Source: Smittia aterrima (Eukaryota > Arthropoda > Insecta > Diptera > Chironomidae). Taken from it: a DNA stretch of 64,000 nucleotides. Below are positions 21,486 to 32,093 of the stretch, piece after piece (positions within the stretch are counted from its first letter, which is position 1; the number at the start of each line of letters is the position of its first letter). Position numbers and translations under genes: made by a program. Where the stretch lies: contig CP093830.1 of the NCBI GenBank assembly GCA_033063855.1, positions 20,398,854 to 20,462,853 on the forward strand, read 5' to 3'. Below the pieces are notes generated by a model. That model was not told where the DNA came from. It was given only the letters and a program-made list of their open reading frames with translations, and made no database searches.

Positions 21486-23692
21486 ATGTCAGTTTTCTAT
21501 GGATTTAAAGTTTGCCGTGTTTGTCTAACGCCAAGCACAAAATTGGAAATGACGACTTTGTTCAGCGATAAAGCTGAGATTTTCATAAAAGTTAGCGGAA
21601 TCGACGTGAGTAAAATATTTTTATTAATTTATCAAATACTCAATCGTATTTATAATTTCACAGATTCACAAAGATGAAAACAAGTTCGATGCTCTTATCT
21701 GCGATACCTGCTGGCAGACCCTGTTGGATATTGAGAATTTTAAAGAAAAAATCAGAGAAAATAATTTGCCTGGAAGAATCGACAATTCAGATGCGAAAGA
21801 TTTGTACAGAAATTGGGTCTGTCGTTGCTGCTCATTGTCCTTGAATGTTTCTAATTTGAAGGCCATGACTAAGTCCACTGCAAAAAAATTGAATCAAATT
21901 TCTGATGTCGATGTGAGTTGAAATTATTAAATTCCTGATCATTTCGAAGTTTTAAATTTAATCTTATTTCTTGCAGGTTCAAACGGAAAGAATGTTCTCA
22001 AGACTTATTTGTGAGAAATGTTCACAGCTAATCGAGAAGTCTGTCGACATCAAATACGAACTTGACCAAGCTGAGTTGTTCTATTTCAGCGAGAGACGCA
22101 AAGAAGCATCTGACCGAAGAAAATCAAGCGACGAGCAGGTTGAGAAAGAAGCAGAAAAGAATCTTTTGCCAGTCGAGAATAAAGCAGAGAACGACGAGCC
22201 GTCCACAAACAGAAATCAGCAACTGCTGCCGCCAACGCCAGGTGCTAACATTAAGCTTGAATCATTTGATAATCTTTCGGGGAAAAAGAAACGAGGGAGA
22301 CCGAAAGGAAGCGTTGGAAAGCCAAAAGAATCGAAGAAAATCAAAAATGGAAAGACTATCTTTGCCCAACCTCATCCCAGCTCAAAGTCCACCGACAACG
22401 ATCAAAAATATTCTCTCAGGTTCTCGCCATTTTCATCATCCGATGGAGGATCAAGTCATGCAAGTCTCGTTGCTCTCGAGCATTGCTATTCACTTCCACC
22501 ATCAGCTTCTCCATCGCTCTCATCAAGTCCACATGATCATCAAGATGTTCACATGGACCACGATTACTGCGGAAAGTCTGATGCCACTCCACTTCAATCA
22601 ATCCAACCTGGTCAACTTGAAGAACAACATAAGAAGGAGCCAATTAGCGTACGACCTGTTGGGAGACCAAGAAAAGATCCGAACGCACCAAAAGCTCAAT
22701 ACACGAAAAAAGACAAGAACAATGCGATCGAGAAGATTAAGTCGCCTAAGGAGAAACTCGTGAAGATTGACATCAAACAGCGTAGATCAATGATTGAAAA
22801 TTTTAGGCCGGTTGCTCGTTATAACAAACGATCGCTAACTGAAGAATACGAAATTCTCTGTCGTTTCATAATTCAAGGAATAGATCAGGAAGATGTCGAC
22901 TACATGCGTCGAGCGTACAGTTATGTCATTCAAAATGATATTCCGGGAACTGAGATTCTCCATCAAGTTCATTGGGTTGATCATTGCACAACTGATCGAT
23001 CTTTCACACCATCACCTCCTAAGAAGAGAAAGCGTGATAATGACTTGCCAGAGATGAAACAACACACGACAGGTTGTGCACGAACCGAAGGATATTACAA
23101 AATCGATTCCAAGGATAAAGCTCATTACAAATATCAACATCTTCGAGGGACAGCTTTCGGTGGTGCTACAGAGTCAGATCTCCTGAAGTTTAATCAACTC
23201 AAGTTCAGAAATAAACAGTTGAAGTTTGCAAAGTCAGCGATTCACGACTGGGGACTCTTCGCGATGGAACCGATTGCAGCTGATGAGATGGTGATTGAAT
23301 ATGTTGGGCAGATGGTGAGACCGAGCGTTGCCGATTTGAGGAAGACGAAGTATGAAGCAATTGGCATCGAAAGTTCGTACATGTTTCGTATTGATTTAGA
23401 AACTATCATTGATGCAACGAAATGTGGAAACTTAGCAAGATTTATCAATCACAGCTGCAATGTGAGTTTTGTTTTCTTTGATTATCAAACAGAAATTTAT
23501 TTTGGAATATCATTTTAGCCAAATTGTTATGCAAAAGTCATCACGATTGAGTCAGAGAAGAAAATCGTCATCTATTCGAAGCAGCCAATCGGAGTGAACG
23601 AAGAAATCACTTACGATTACAAGTTCCCACTGGAAGATGAGAAGATTCCCTGTCTTTGCGGTGCTCAAGGCTGTCGTGGAACATTAAACTGA
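21486..23692 (+). CDS. chimeric double-ZAD / AT-hook / Set1-type histone H3K4 methyltransferase
   Basis: Exons 21486-21605, 21664-21912, 21977-23461 and 23519-23692 give 675 residues. ZAD1 is intact (VCRVC in exon 1, ICDTC in exon 2) and ZAD2 is intact (VCRCC in exon 2, ICEKC in exon 3). AT-hooks are KRGRPKGS (about 228-235) and VGRPRKDP (about 351-358). From about residue 390 the protein is the C-terminal half of Set1: an N-SET region with RPVARYNKRSLTEEYEILCR and HWVDHCTTD, the Win motif GCARTEGYY (about 489-497), the SET domain from KQLKFAKSAIHDWGLFAMEP, catalytic NHSCNPNCYA and EITYDY, and post-SET CLCGAQGCRGTLN at the terminus. Set1 methylates H3K4 within COMPASS. The usual N-terminal RRM is absent. 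ZAD2, AT-hooks and SET share one uninterrupted exon, so the fusion is not an annotation join. The 5' exons, promoter block and AT-hook segment match gene 4 next door. All catalytic signatures are conserved, so an active enzyme is expected. Confidence 0.93.
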
Positions 23693-23792
23693 AGTCTTCT
23701 TCATCTCGTTACAAATTCTCCTTTTTCGTTAGTTACGTTCAATATTTTGGTTTGTTATAAATGAATAAGATTTCATTTTTACGTTATTTTTG

Positions 23793-23798
23793 AATAAA
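23793..23798 (+). terminator. poly(A) signal of the ZAD-Set1 gene
   Basis: AATAAA 100 bp after the stop codon. Confidence 0.55.
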
Positions 23799-23865
23799 AG
23801 AAAATTAAAAATTAATCAACAGACAATTTAAACTTCCGCGGGGGGAACACGGGATTGGATTGTAA

Positions 23866-24107
23866 AGGAAACAATAAAGAGTTGCAATTAGTTGAATTCC
23901 AAAAGAAATTTGAAGAAAACTTAGTGAAAAGAAATTCTCAACTCTTCAAAAAGCAAGCCAAGAAATTTGATCGAAATTTATTCAAGTTCAACAAAATTGA
24001 AAGCTCTCGCGCGAGTCTGCCAAGCTTTCAACTTTTCCGATGTGACGAAAAGTGTAACGAATCTGAAAATTCAAATTTTTTTGTCTTCTCAGATTTTTGT
24101 TTATCTT
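23866..24107 (+). repeat. duplicated 5' block of the ZAD cluster, copy C
   Basis: Third long copy, ending in the 25-bp element at 24083-24107. Unlike copies A and B, which have an in-frame TAG, this copy is open in frame with the following ZAD exon. It has no ATG upstream of 24158, so it is treated as leader or upstream sequence. Confidence 0.7.
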
Positions 24108-24157
24108 TGGTATTTCGGGATTTAAGAATTTTTCTTTTTATTTTGCTTAAACTCGCG

Positions 24158-26088
24158 ATGTCAATTTTCTATGGATTTAAAGTCTGCCGTGTTTGTCTAA
24201 CACCAAGCACAAAATTGAAAATGACGACTTTGTTCAGCGATAAAGCTGAGATTTTCTTCAAAATTAGCGGAATCGACGTGAGTTAAATAATTCAATTAAT
24301 TTATCAAATACTCAATCGTATTTATATTTTCACAGATTCGCAAAGACGAAAACAAGTTCGATGCTCTTATCTGCGATACCTGCTGGCAGACCCTGTTGAA
24401 TATTGAGAATTTTAAAGAAAACATCAGAGAAAATAATTTGCCTGGAAGAATCGACAGTTCAGATGCGAAAGATATGTACAAAAATTGGGTTTGTCGTTGC
24501 TGCTCATTGTCCTTGAATGTTTCCAATTTGAAGGCCATGAGTAAGACCATTGCAAAACAGTTGAATCAAATTTCTGATGTCGATGTGAGTTGAATTTAAA
24601 GAATTTATTAAATTCCTGATCATTTCGAAGTTTTAAATTTAATCTTATTTCTTGCAGGTTCAAACTGAAAGGATGTGTTCAAGACTTATTTGTGAGAAAT
24701 GTTCACAGCTAATCGAGAAGTCTATCGACATCAAATACGAACTTGACCAAGCTGAGTTGTTCTATTTCAGCGAGAGACGCAAAGAAGCATCTGACCGAAG
24801 AAAATCAAGCGACGAGCAGGTTGAGAAAGAAGCAGAAAAGAATCCTTTGCCAGTCGAGAAGAAAGCAGAGAACGATGATCTAATGTACATATATGATTCT
24901 GAAGAGGAGCGAGAAAATCAAGAAAAAATTCATCGTAATACTCATAGGAAAGAGCAGTTTGAACGAGAAGCTAAAGAAGCAGTCGAACTTCAACGTTTGT
25001 ATCCAAAAGAAACATTAAAGACATTCGATCGTTCAATGATATCATCAAAATCGAAGAAAGAAGTAAAGATTTTAAGTATTGACGAGTCGCCGACAAACAG
25101 TAATCAACTGATGCCACCAACGCCAGATGCGAATATCAAGCTTCAATCATTTGACAATCATGAGCTTGAAGACAATACGGAAAAAAAGAAACGAGGTAGA
25201 CCAAAAGGAAAACCTAAAGAATCAAAGAAAATTAAAACTGGAAAGGACACGATCTTCGAAATAAAATATTCTCTTAGAAGCCGAAAAAAGAAAAGAGGAA
25301 GACCAAAAGTACGCGTTGAAGAGAAGCCTAAAAACTTGAAGAAAATCAAAATTGAAAAACCACTTCAACAACAACACAAGAAGAAACCGAAAGGCACACG
25401 ATCTGTTGGCAGACCTAGAAAAGATCCAAACGCAGCAAAAGCTCGAACACAGTTTGAGAGAAATGAAGACAATAACGACATTGCAGGATCTACATTGAAA
25501 ATCGGTCGAAAGGTCTCAAAATCTACGAAAACCTTGACGAAAACTTTTATGAACAAAAGACAAAGCCAAATGACGAAAGGATTGCCAAGAAGCAATTTTC
25601 TGTGTGAAGTCTGTGGAGAATTTTTTTCAACTAAGGACATCTTAGAAGTTCACATCGATCGCGTCCACAACAAAGGTGAGAAATTTCTTTGTGATATCTG
25701 CGGATTGCAATTAAACTCTGAATCATCACTTCAAGAACACTTCGATCGTCATCACAATCAATTTCAGTCTGTGACGAATCAAACCACGATGGAAGAAAAC
25801 GAAAATGCGGAATCATTGAGTACTGATCGAGCAGAAAAATCTAAGAAAGCTCGAAAAAAGTTCCTTTGCAAAATCTGTCGCAAGTTTTACTCTGAATATG
25901 GCTTAAGACTTCACATCGAGAATCAACATCAAGAAAACGAAAACGAGGAATCATCGAGTACTGATCGAGCAGATAAACAAATCAAATTCAATTTCTGTGA
26001 CTGCGGAAAAATTTTCATTTGTGGCCTAGGTCTAAAAATTCATCATGAGAAGTATTGCCATCTAACTTTGAAGAAGATTAAATCGTAA
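24158..26088 (+). CDS. double-ZAD / AT-hook / C2H2 zinc-finger protein, cluster gene 4
   Basis: Exons 24158-24277, 24336-24584 and 24658-26088 give 599 residues. Both ZADs are complete (VCRVC/ICDTC and VCRCC/ICEKC) and nearly identical to those of the Set1 chimera. A charged coiled linker (DSEEERENQEKIHRNTHRKE) follows, then three AT-hook motifs: KRGRPKGK, KRGRPKVR and VGRPRKDP. Four C2H2-type fingers come last: FLCEVCGEFF, FLCDICGLQL, FLCKICRKFY and a terminal FNFCDCGKIF with C-x-C spacing. The linkers SLSTDRAEKS and SSSTDRADKQ between fingers repeat each other. It is probably a nuclear, AT-rich-DNA-binding regulator. The stop TAA overlaps a perfect donor (GTAAGT at 26085), so an alternative 3' exon is possible. 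This gene is the closest relative of the non-SET part of gene 3. Confidence 0.87.
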
Positions 26089-27797
26089 GTTTTTGTTTTA
26101 GTGAAACAGTTTAACGCTCTTCAATCTCATCAAAAGTTCTTAAAAGCTTTTAAGCAAGTTTAGTGCTAACAAGTAAATAATTTTTCGAGTTCATATGCAA
26201 AGTTTGAACTTTTCAAAGTATTAAATCACATCAGAAACTTCTACTGCATTGGAAGAAATTAATCCGGAAGCTGCAAAAGTCGAAACCTTGAGAGAATAAA
26301 TATTTGTTTCCGAAAAAAGAAAGAAACTTTCTCAATATCTAGAGAAAAACCTTGTCGGCAAACTTTCAGCATTTCATAAGAAAATGAAATCTTAAAACAA
26401 AGTTTTCGTTCGGATTCTATCATTTGCTTCGACTGAACAGTAAAAGCTTTTCCAATAAAAGTGGAAATCAATAAACTAGTGCAGCACAAGATGGAGAAGT
26501 TCGCTCTTAAAGTTTAAGAAAACTGATTGAATTCAATGGAAGAAAACTTTATGACAATCTCCACTTTCTTTTATCCCATTAAACTTTTAAGAAGAAAAAC
26601 TGATCTGAACGGAAAGTTTTCAAATTAAATCCGATTATTTACTTAAAGCTGTTAGCAGATCATTATTTATTTTCCGTTTCTAGTCTCATCGTCCCTCGCC
26701 CTCTCCCATAACGTATGTCGAATCAAGATTAGGACATAAAAAGTTATTCGGAAAGTTTCGAGGAAGCACCGAAAGGAAAATAAAAGTACAAAGCGGAAAG
26801 GAAAGGAAAGAAAGTTTTAAGAGTAGGAAAGTTTTCTTATTTTCCTTTCTTATCGGTTCTGATACAAAAGGAATGACGGCATTAGTTACCTTATCTTCTA
26901 TTATCTCCGAATAATCGCAAGCATAATAAACATTTAATGAGCAATCATTGAAATCCACGGCTCTTGAATTTGAATATTTTAGTTGATGCTGGTGAAAATC
27001 TAATCATCTCAGAGCGTGAACTAATTTAATGTAAACTTTGAGAAGACAAATTAAACTACGTCGTGCGGAAAATTTGCTGAGCGACTCATATAATCGGGAA
27101 ACTTTACCTCCCTCGTCATCTTCAATTAATATTCGGGTTGAGACAACGGGCGACATGCTAGAAATATTCATATTCCAATGAAAATTATCTCATTAAAGTT
27201 TTCTCGAAAAGCAAAACTCCAGAACGTGACTGGCAAGTCTGAGAGCTTAGATTTCGTCTCAAGAACATGAAGCATGTGCTTGCTGAAATTTGTCGAACAC
27301 GTCGACGAGTTTTATTAAAACTTTCTCTTCAGCTGTTGGCAGGTGTAACTAATTTATCAATTACTCTCTTCGATATTACTTACTCTCGAGATGAATTAGA
27401 GTTTGTTGAAGTTAGATTAGTTTGTCAAAGATGAAATTAAGTTTGAGATTGGAGTCATTGAATTCTTCGTAGAAAAAGCCCTTGAAGCTAAGCTATTTAA
27501 ATAAAACAAACACCTCAAAGTGTCAAAAAGGTTTCTAATTAAAAAAGCGAACCCTTTCCCTGAACGAGACTCCAGACAAAAACAAGAAGCGTTCTAAATG
27601 CTCTACGCTCGAGAGCACGACAAAAATTATGTCATAATAACTCGCGCTTTCCTTCAAGGACGATCTCTCTACTCACAATTTTACAATTTCATTCATAAAT
27701 ATTTTGTCTCTAGAGCGCAGCATCGGAAATCTTCTCTCAACCAGCGATTCTCAAACCTTTGCTTGCTCTTCTCTCGCAGTTTGTGTTGCAAGTCCCC
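26089..27797. other. gene-free spacer between the ZAD cluster and the Dscam locus
   Basis: No supported gene. A GGAAA-rich purine stretch lies around 26772-26825. Long frames on either strand (26259-26489, 26686-26958) have no motifs. Confidence 0.5.
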
Positions 27798-27863
27798 TAT
27801 AAAAAGGATACTTTTTGGAAAGTCGAAACAGTTGCCGGCAATCCATTAAAGTGTCTAGACGTG
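27798..27863 (+). promoter_or_regulatory. composite core promoter (TATA + Inr + DPE)
   Basis: TATAAAAAG begins at 27798. An insect initiator ACAGTT has its A at 27830, placing the TATA start at -32. AGACGTG, an exact downstream promoter element, begins at +28 (27857). All three elements have canonical spacing. No long ORF follows directly; the next plus-strand coding exon is Dscam exon 1 at about 32.1 kb, so this is the likely source of its 5' UTR. Confidence 0.55.
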
Positions 27864-30800
27864 CACAAGGAGCACTCACTCTCTCTCTCGCGGGTCATCT
27901 TCACAAACACACACACTCATGGATTACTTGAGGATTACCTTTCTCAATTCAATGGATACACAAAAGATATAAAAGTGGAAACAAGCTTGACAACTGGATT
28001 ATTCACTGAAAGTGCTTCGCTCAAGATCATTAGAACGTTTGGGATAGTTGTGTCGAGTGTGATTATATAAAATTGTCCCCCGTGTGTGGTTGCTTCGGCA
28101 AATGAAATAATTGAAATCAAATTACATTTTGCATTTAGTGTGAATTAATGGAAATTTATTCATCTCCAGTTCGAGAGCTTCACTAAACTTTATTTATCGT
28201 CGCTCGGAATAAAAAGGAAATGAAGATAAATTGAGAAAATAAAAAGTAGGAGAAAAGCTTTTCACGTGAAAATCCGATTAAAGGCTGAAAAACAAATTAA
28301 AATTTCAAATTGAGTTTCATTGTCGTCAGCCAGTGAGAAGAGTGAAATAAAAAAATTATTTTAAATTGCGGTTTTGCTTCGCATCCAATAAAAAAAAGCT
28401 TAAAATCTCTGATAAATTTGAAGAGAGGGGAAAAGCTCAGAATCAGGAAATAAAATTATGATGGAGTTAGATTTTATTGAGAAGGAAGGAAAGAAGTGAA
28501 AATGAGAATTGTTTAACGAGAAGAAATTATGATTATTTAGGTAAATAATTGGCTGAGAAAATTCGACGAAAAACGCTAATCGAAAGCAACTGGAAACGAC
28601 TTGACTCGACTCGACGATAATTCCTAAGAAAAAAAAAATGTGCAAGGAATTCGCCGCTTTCCAAACTCAAATTATATCCATTACACAGCCGTAATTAAAA
28701 TTCATGTGGATCACGTTTCGCACAAAATTCAATAAAATGTAATTAAATTAGCGGAGGAGAAGGCTCTGAAAGGAAAGGCGTTTGTGTGCAGAAGAATTTT
28801 CATTGTCTACAGACGCGACATGGCATTTAAAATGTTTAAAGTTTCCGTTTGAATAACAATGAGACGAATTAATATTAAATTTCACTGAGCTCAGCACAAA
28901 CAAACGAATGAAAGCAGCAGCAGCAAAGCGAAGTTATCGCGTACGAAGCGGAGCTGTTAAAATGCTTCCGTGGGACAAGGAACGAGGAGAATGAGCAGTC
29001 GAACGAGCAAACGGAAACAATAAAAGTGTTTTCTGATGAGAAAGACCTGAAGCAAATTCCAATTATCAGACAATTTCGTAGATTACTTCATTACAAACTT
29101 GAAATTTTCAATAAAAAACTTTGTAACTCGATCCGAATACATCAAGATCAGTGGCAACGGCAAATTGGTTTCCCTTTAAACTTTCCCAAATTTAATTTTC
29201 TCGGGTCGAATTTTTTCTTTTCTCTCGTCTACTTAGTTTCCGATACGCTCCCGGCCTAATTAATATTTAAATGTGTTTGGGGTAGGAAGTCTTTCATAAT
29301 TGAGATCACTTTTCATCTCCTCGCCTCCTCGTCTGCACTTGATGAATTCAAATTCGACCGAAAGTTGGGTAATAAACTCATAATTGAAATAACTGACCTG
29401 AAGGGGGGAAGGACGGGGCATCGTTAAAATTATTCAAATAAGCGTAAAGTGTTTCCAGTTGTTGCTCGTTAAAAGTTCCGCAGTCGACGGAACAACAAAT
29501 TTTATATTCTCGTGTTACTGTTGTAATCGAAGGAAAGTTCAGGAAATTCTTCAGTTTCTTCTTCTTGTTCATTCTTTCTTCATTCAGACATAGAAAGACA
29601 ACATTTCTCTCAATGTAAAATGTTAGAGTTGCCTTCGTTGAAAAACCTTTTCGGAATATTTATTTCAATAGGTAAGGGCACTTCATTTTTCATGGTCTCG
29701 TTAGCTCGACCATAAAAGGAGTGGAATTTGATGTTTCTTTTACTCTTTTCTCGGATGAAAAGCTTCGCATTATCGTGATTTTTGTTTCGAGATATCAAGT
29801 GAAGGGAGAAATTCTTAAATCACAAGATTTTTTTTCGCTTTTAAGCTTCGAAAGTCATTTTTTAGAAGAAGCTTGAGTATGTCGAAAGGTTTCTTTCTAT
29901 CTGAATGAATGGTCGGATTGAGATTCCTTAGTTTCAATCGATTACCTTCAATCTAGTTTATTAAGCTTATCCTTAAATAAACTGAAAAAAAAGAAACTTT
30001 TCTTGAGCTTCTCAAGCAACGCGAATGCTTTGGAAGGTGAAAAATGATTCTGTCGACGCTTCAGTTTGAAATTTGAGACTCGAAGATTAAGGTTAACTAT
30101 TCCTTAAAATCCTTTAAATGGATTACAAAAGTTGAGAGCTTCTTTTAAACGCTCGATCCCTTTTTCTAGACGAAGCGTTAGCTAATCAAACTCATACCCA
30201 TCGTAAACCCTCGTTCAACCTCACTTAACTTAACGACGCTCCTTCTGAGATTCACAGACTTTTTCTCAAACATGAATTCTGATGAGATGCTTTCAATTAA
30301 TCAAAAGATTGGAGAAAAAATCATGAAGCCACGTCAAAGACGATAAGAGAAAATAAAAATGACTTTCAGTGTCGAGTGATCCTTGCTTCAAGTGAAATCT
30401 CTCTCGGCGGCTTTTACTTTGTTCGAAAAAAATTTCTTGTTTCACGCGAGTGTCTCCTTTGTTATCGGAAAGCCATGAGCCATCTCTGTTACTTTCTCAT
30501 TGTTCGATTGTCTTCTTTATCCGCTCGTATCCGGTGAGTGACGTTCAATAAATCAAAAGGATAGACATTCAACGAGAAGACTCAACAAAGCTCGAGTAGA
30601 TCTCCTCTTTCAAACAAGCGAGGAATGGCTTGTGTCTGTCGGCTTTCACCATTCTCTTCGCACATCACAAGAGATGGAAATCCCCTCATGATGTTCTCCA
30701 ATCCCGCGATGAATTCTAAAGCGAACTCTTTTATGAATAAGTACTTCATGTAATTGAAAACATAATTCAAAGGAGCAGGGCGTCGCCTACATTCACTTCA

Positions 30801-32093
30801 TGAACCCACGAAATCATTCAAGACATGAGCCCGAAGTTTCGCATGAAAAATTAAAGTGTATGGTGCGATTCCGTTCACTTTCGGTGGTGAAAAATTGATA
30901 TTTTATTCATGGAAAACTCCCCCGAACATCTCTCGCCTTCAAAATCCGCAGCAGACGCCGCAAAAAAAAAATTGCGTGTGTGAGTGTTTGTTTACGAGCG
31001 TAAATTCCATATCAGGAAGTGAATAATAAAATCTGTGAGAAGAAAATCTTTTCAAAGTGCAAAAAATTCATCCACTCGAAAGAACAAACATTCTTTATCA
31101 AATATTTATTGTATGTGAGGTTTAAGGTTCTTCCTTTGCCTTTTCTTCTCTGGCGGAGCGTGAGAGGATTAAGTACACAAACCAGAAGTTCAAGTGTTTT
31201 AAGAGATTTCTGCAAATTTCTTTCGTGAGGTAGACCTGAGACACGATGAGCGTGTGTCCGTGGTTACTTCTTCAACTGAAGAAGAAGTCATTCGAGATGT
31301 TGACAGTAAAATTTGCTTTTGCTTTGGCTTACATGAAACTGTTTGAATAAACCAAATAGAAACCACCGACGCTTCTTCAAAGAGAGAAATGAAAATTAAT
31401 TCTCTCAAGATTTGCTTGAAGCACTCAGTCAGAGATAAAGCGTTTTCAACCGGAAAGAAGAAGAAAAACCTTTTTCGATCCACAAAAAAACTTTCATGCT
31501 CATGACCTGGAAAATCATGACAAACTTTTCCATAAAACTCATTTAGGACATTGAGCCGGATGCATCACGTCGAAGCAGATCATCACATTTGCGACTAATT
31601 CTTCTCTTGCCATCGGTCGTTTGCAGTTCTCTATGTTTGCCCGACTAAAACAGAGTGGAAAATGATGATGTTCATGAAGTTCTTCTCTCTTGACACACTC
31701 GCATAGATTTTTCATGAACTTTTCTTTTTTTTTCTGACGATTGCACGTCAACGACTGTCATCACTCGAAAAATGAGCAAGGGAAGAAATGAGGACACAAC
31801 AAATGTGAATTCATTCGACAAGTTTAAAAATTCTCACAAAACCCAAACATGGCAAAGCTTTCTCGATAAAACGAATCGCTCTGTCCACGCACGAGCTTCT
31901 CTCAGATGAAAATTTAATTCCTCGAGTAGCCATTTCGTGCTAGAGCATTGGGAAGCAATATTTCGTCAAAAATCTCGCGCCGCTCTGACGGACTTTTAAT
32001 TAATTTTAATCTGTCGAACTGGCTCTCAAAGGCGACCACGAGGATTGCTTTAATTTCACTAATTGAAAAGCTTTTAAATAATCAGAATGATTA
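27864..32093. other. probable 5'-UTR / first intron of the Dscam gene
   Basis: No convincing coding exon. If the promoter at 27.8 kb serves Dscam, this is leader plus first intron and may contain an unrecognised signal-peptide exon. A short ATG frame at 27920 closes after 18 codons. Confidence 0.35.

Noticed and set aside
22062..22763. 233-codon plus-strand ORF overlapping the ZAD-Set1 exon
   Set aside because: It is an out-of-frame shadow of the chimeric gene.
21977..23692. A separate Set1 gene adjacent to a ZAD gene
   Set aside because: The ZAD2, AT-hook and SET regions are in one frame within a single exon, with no stop, start context or splice site needed between them.
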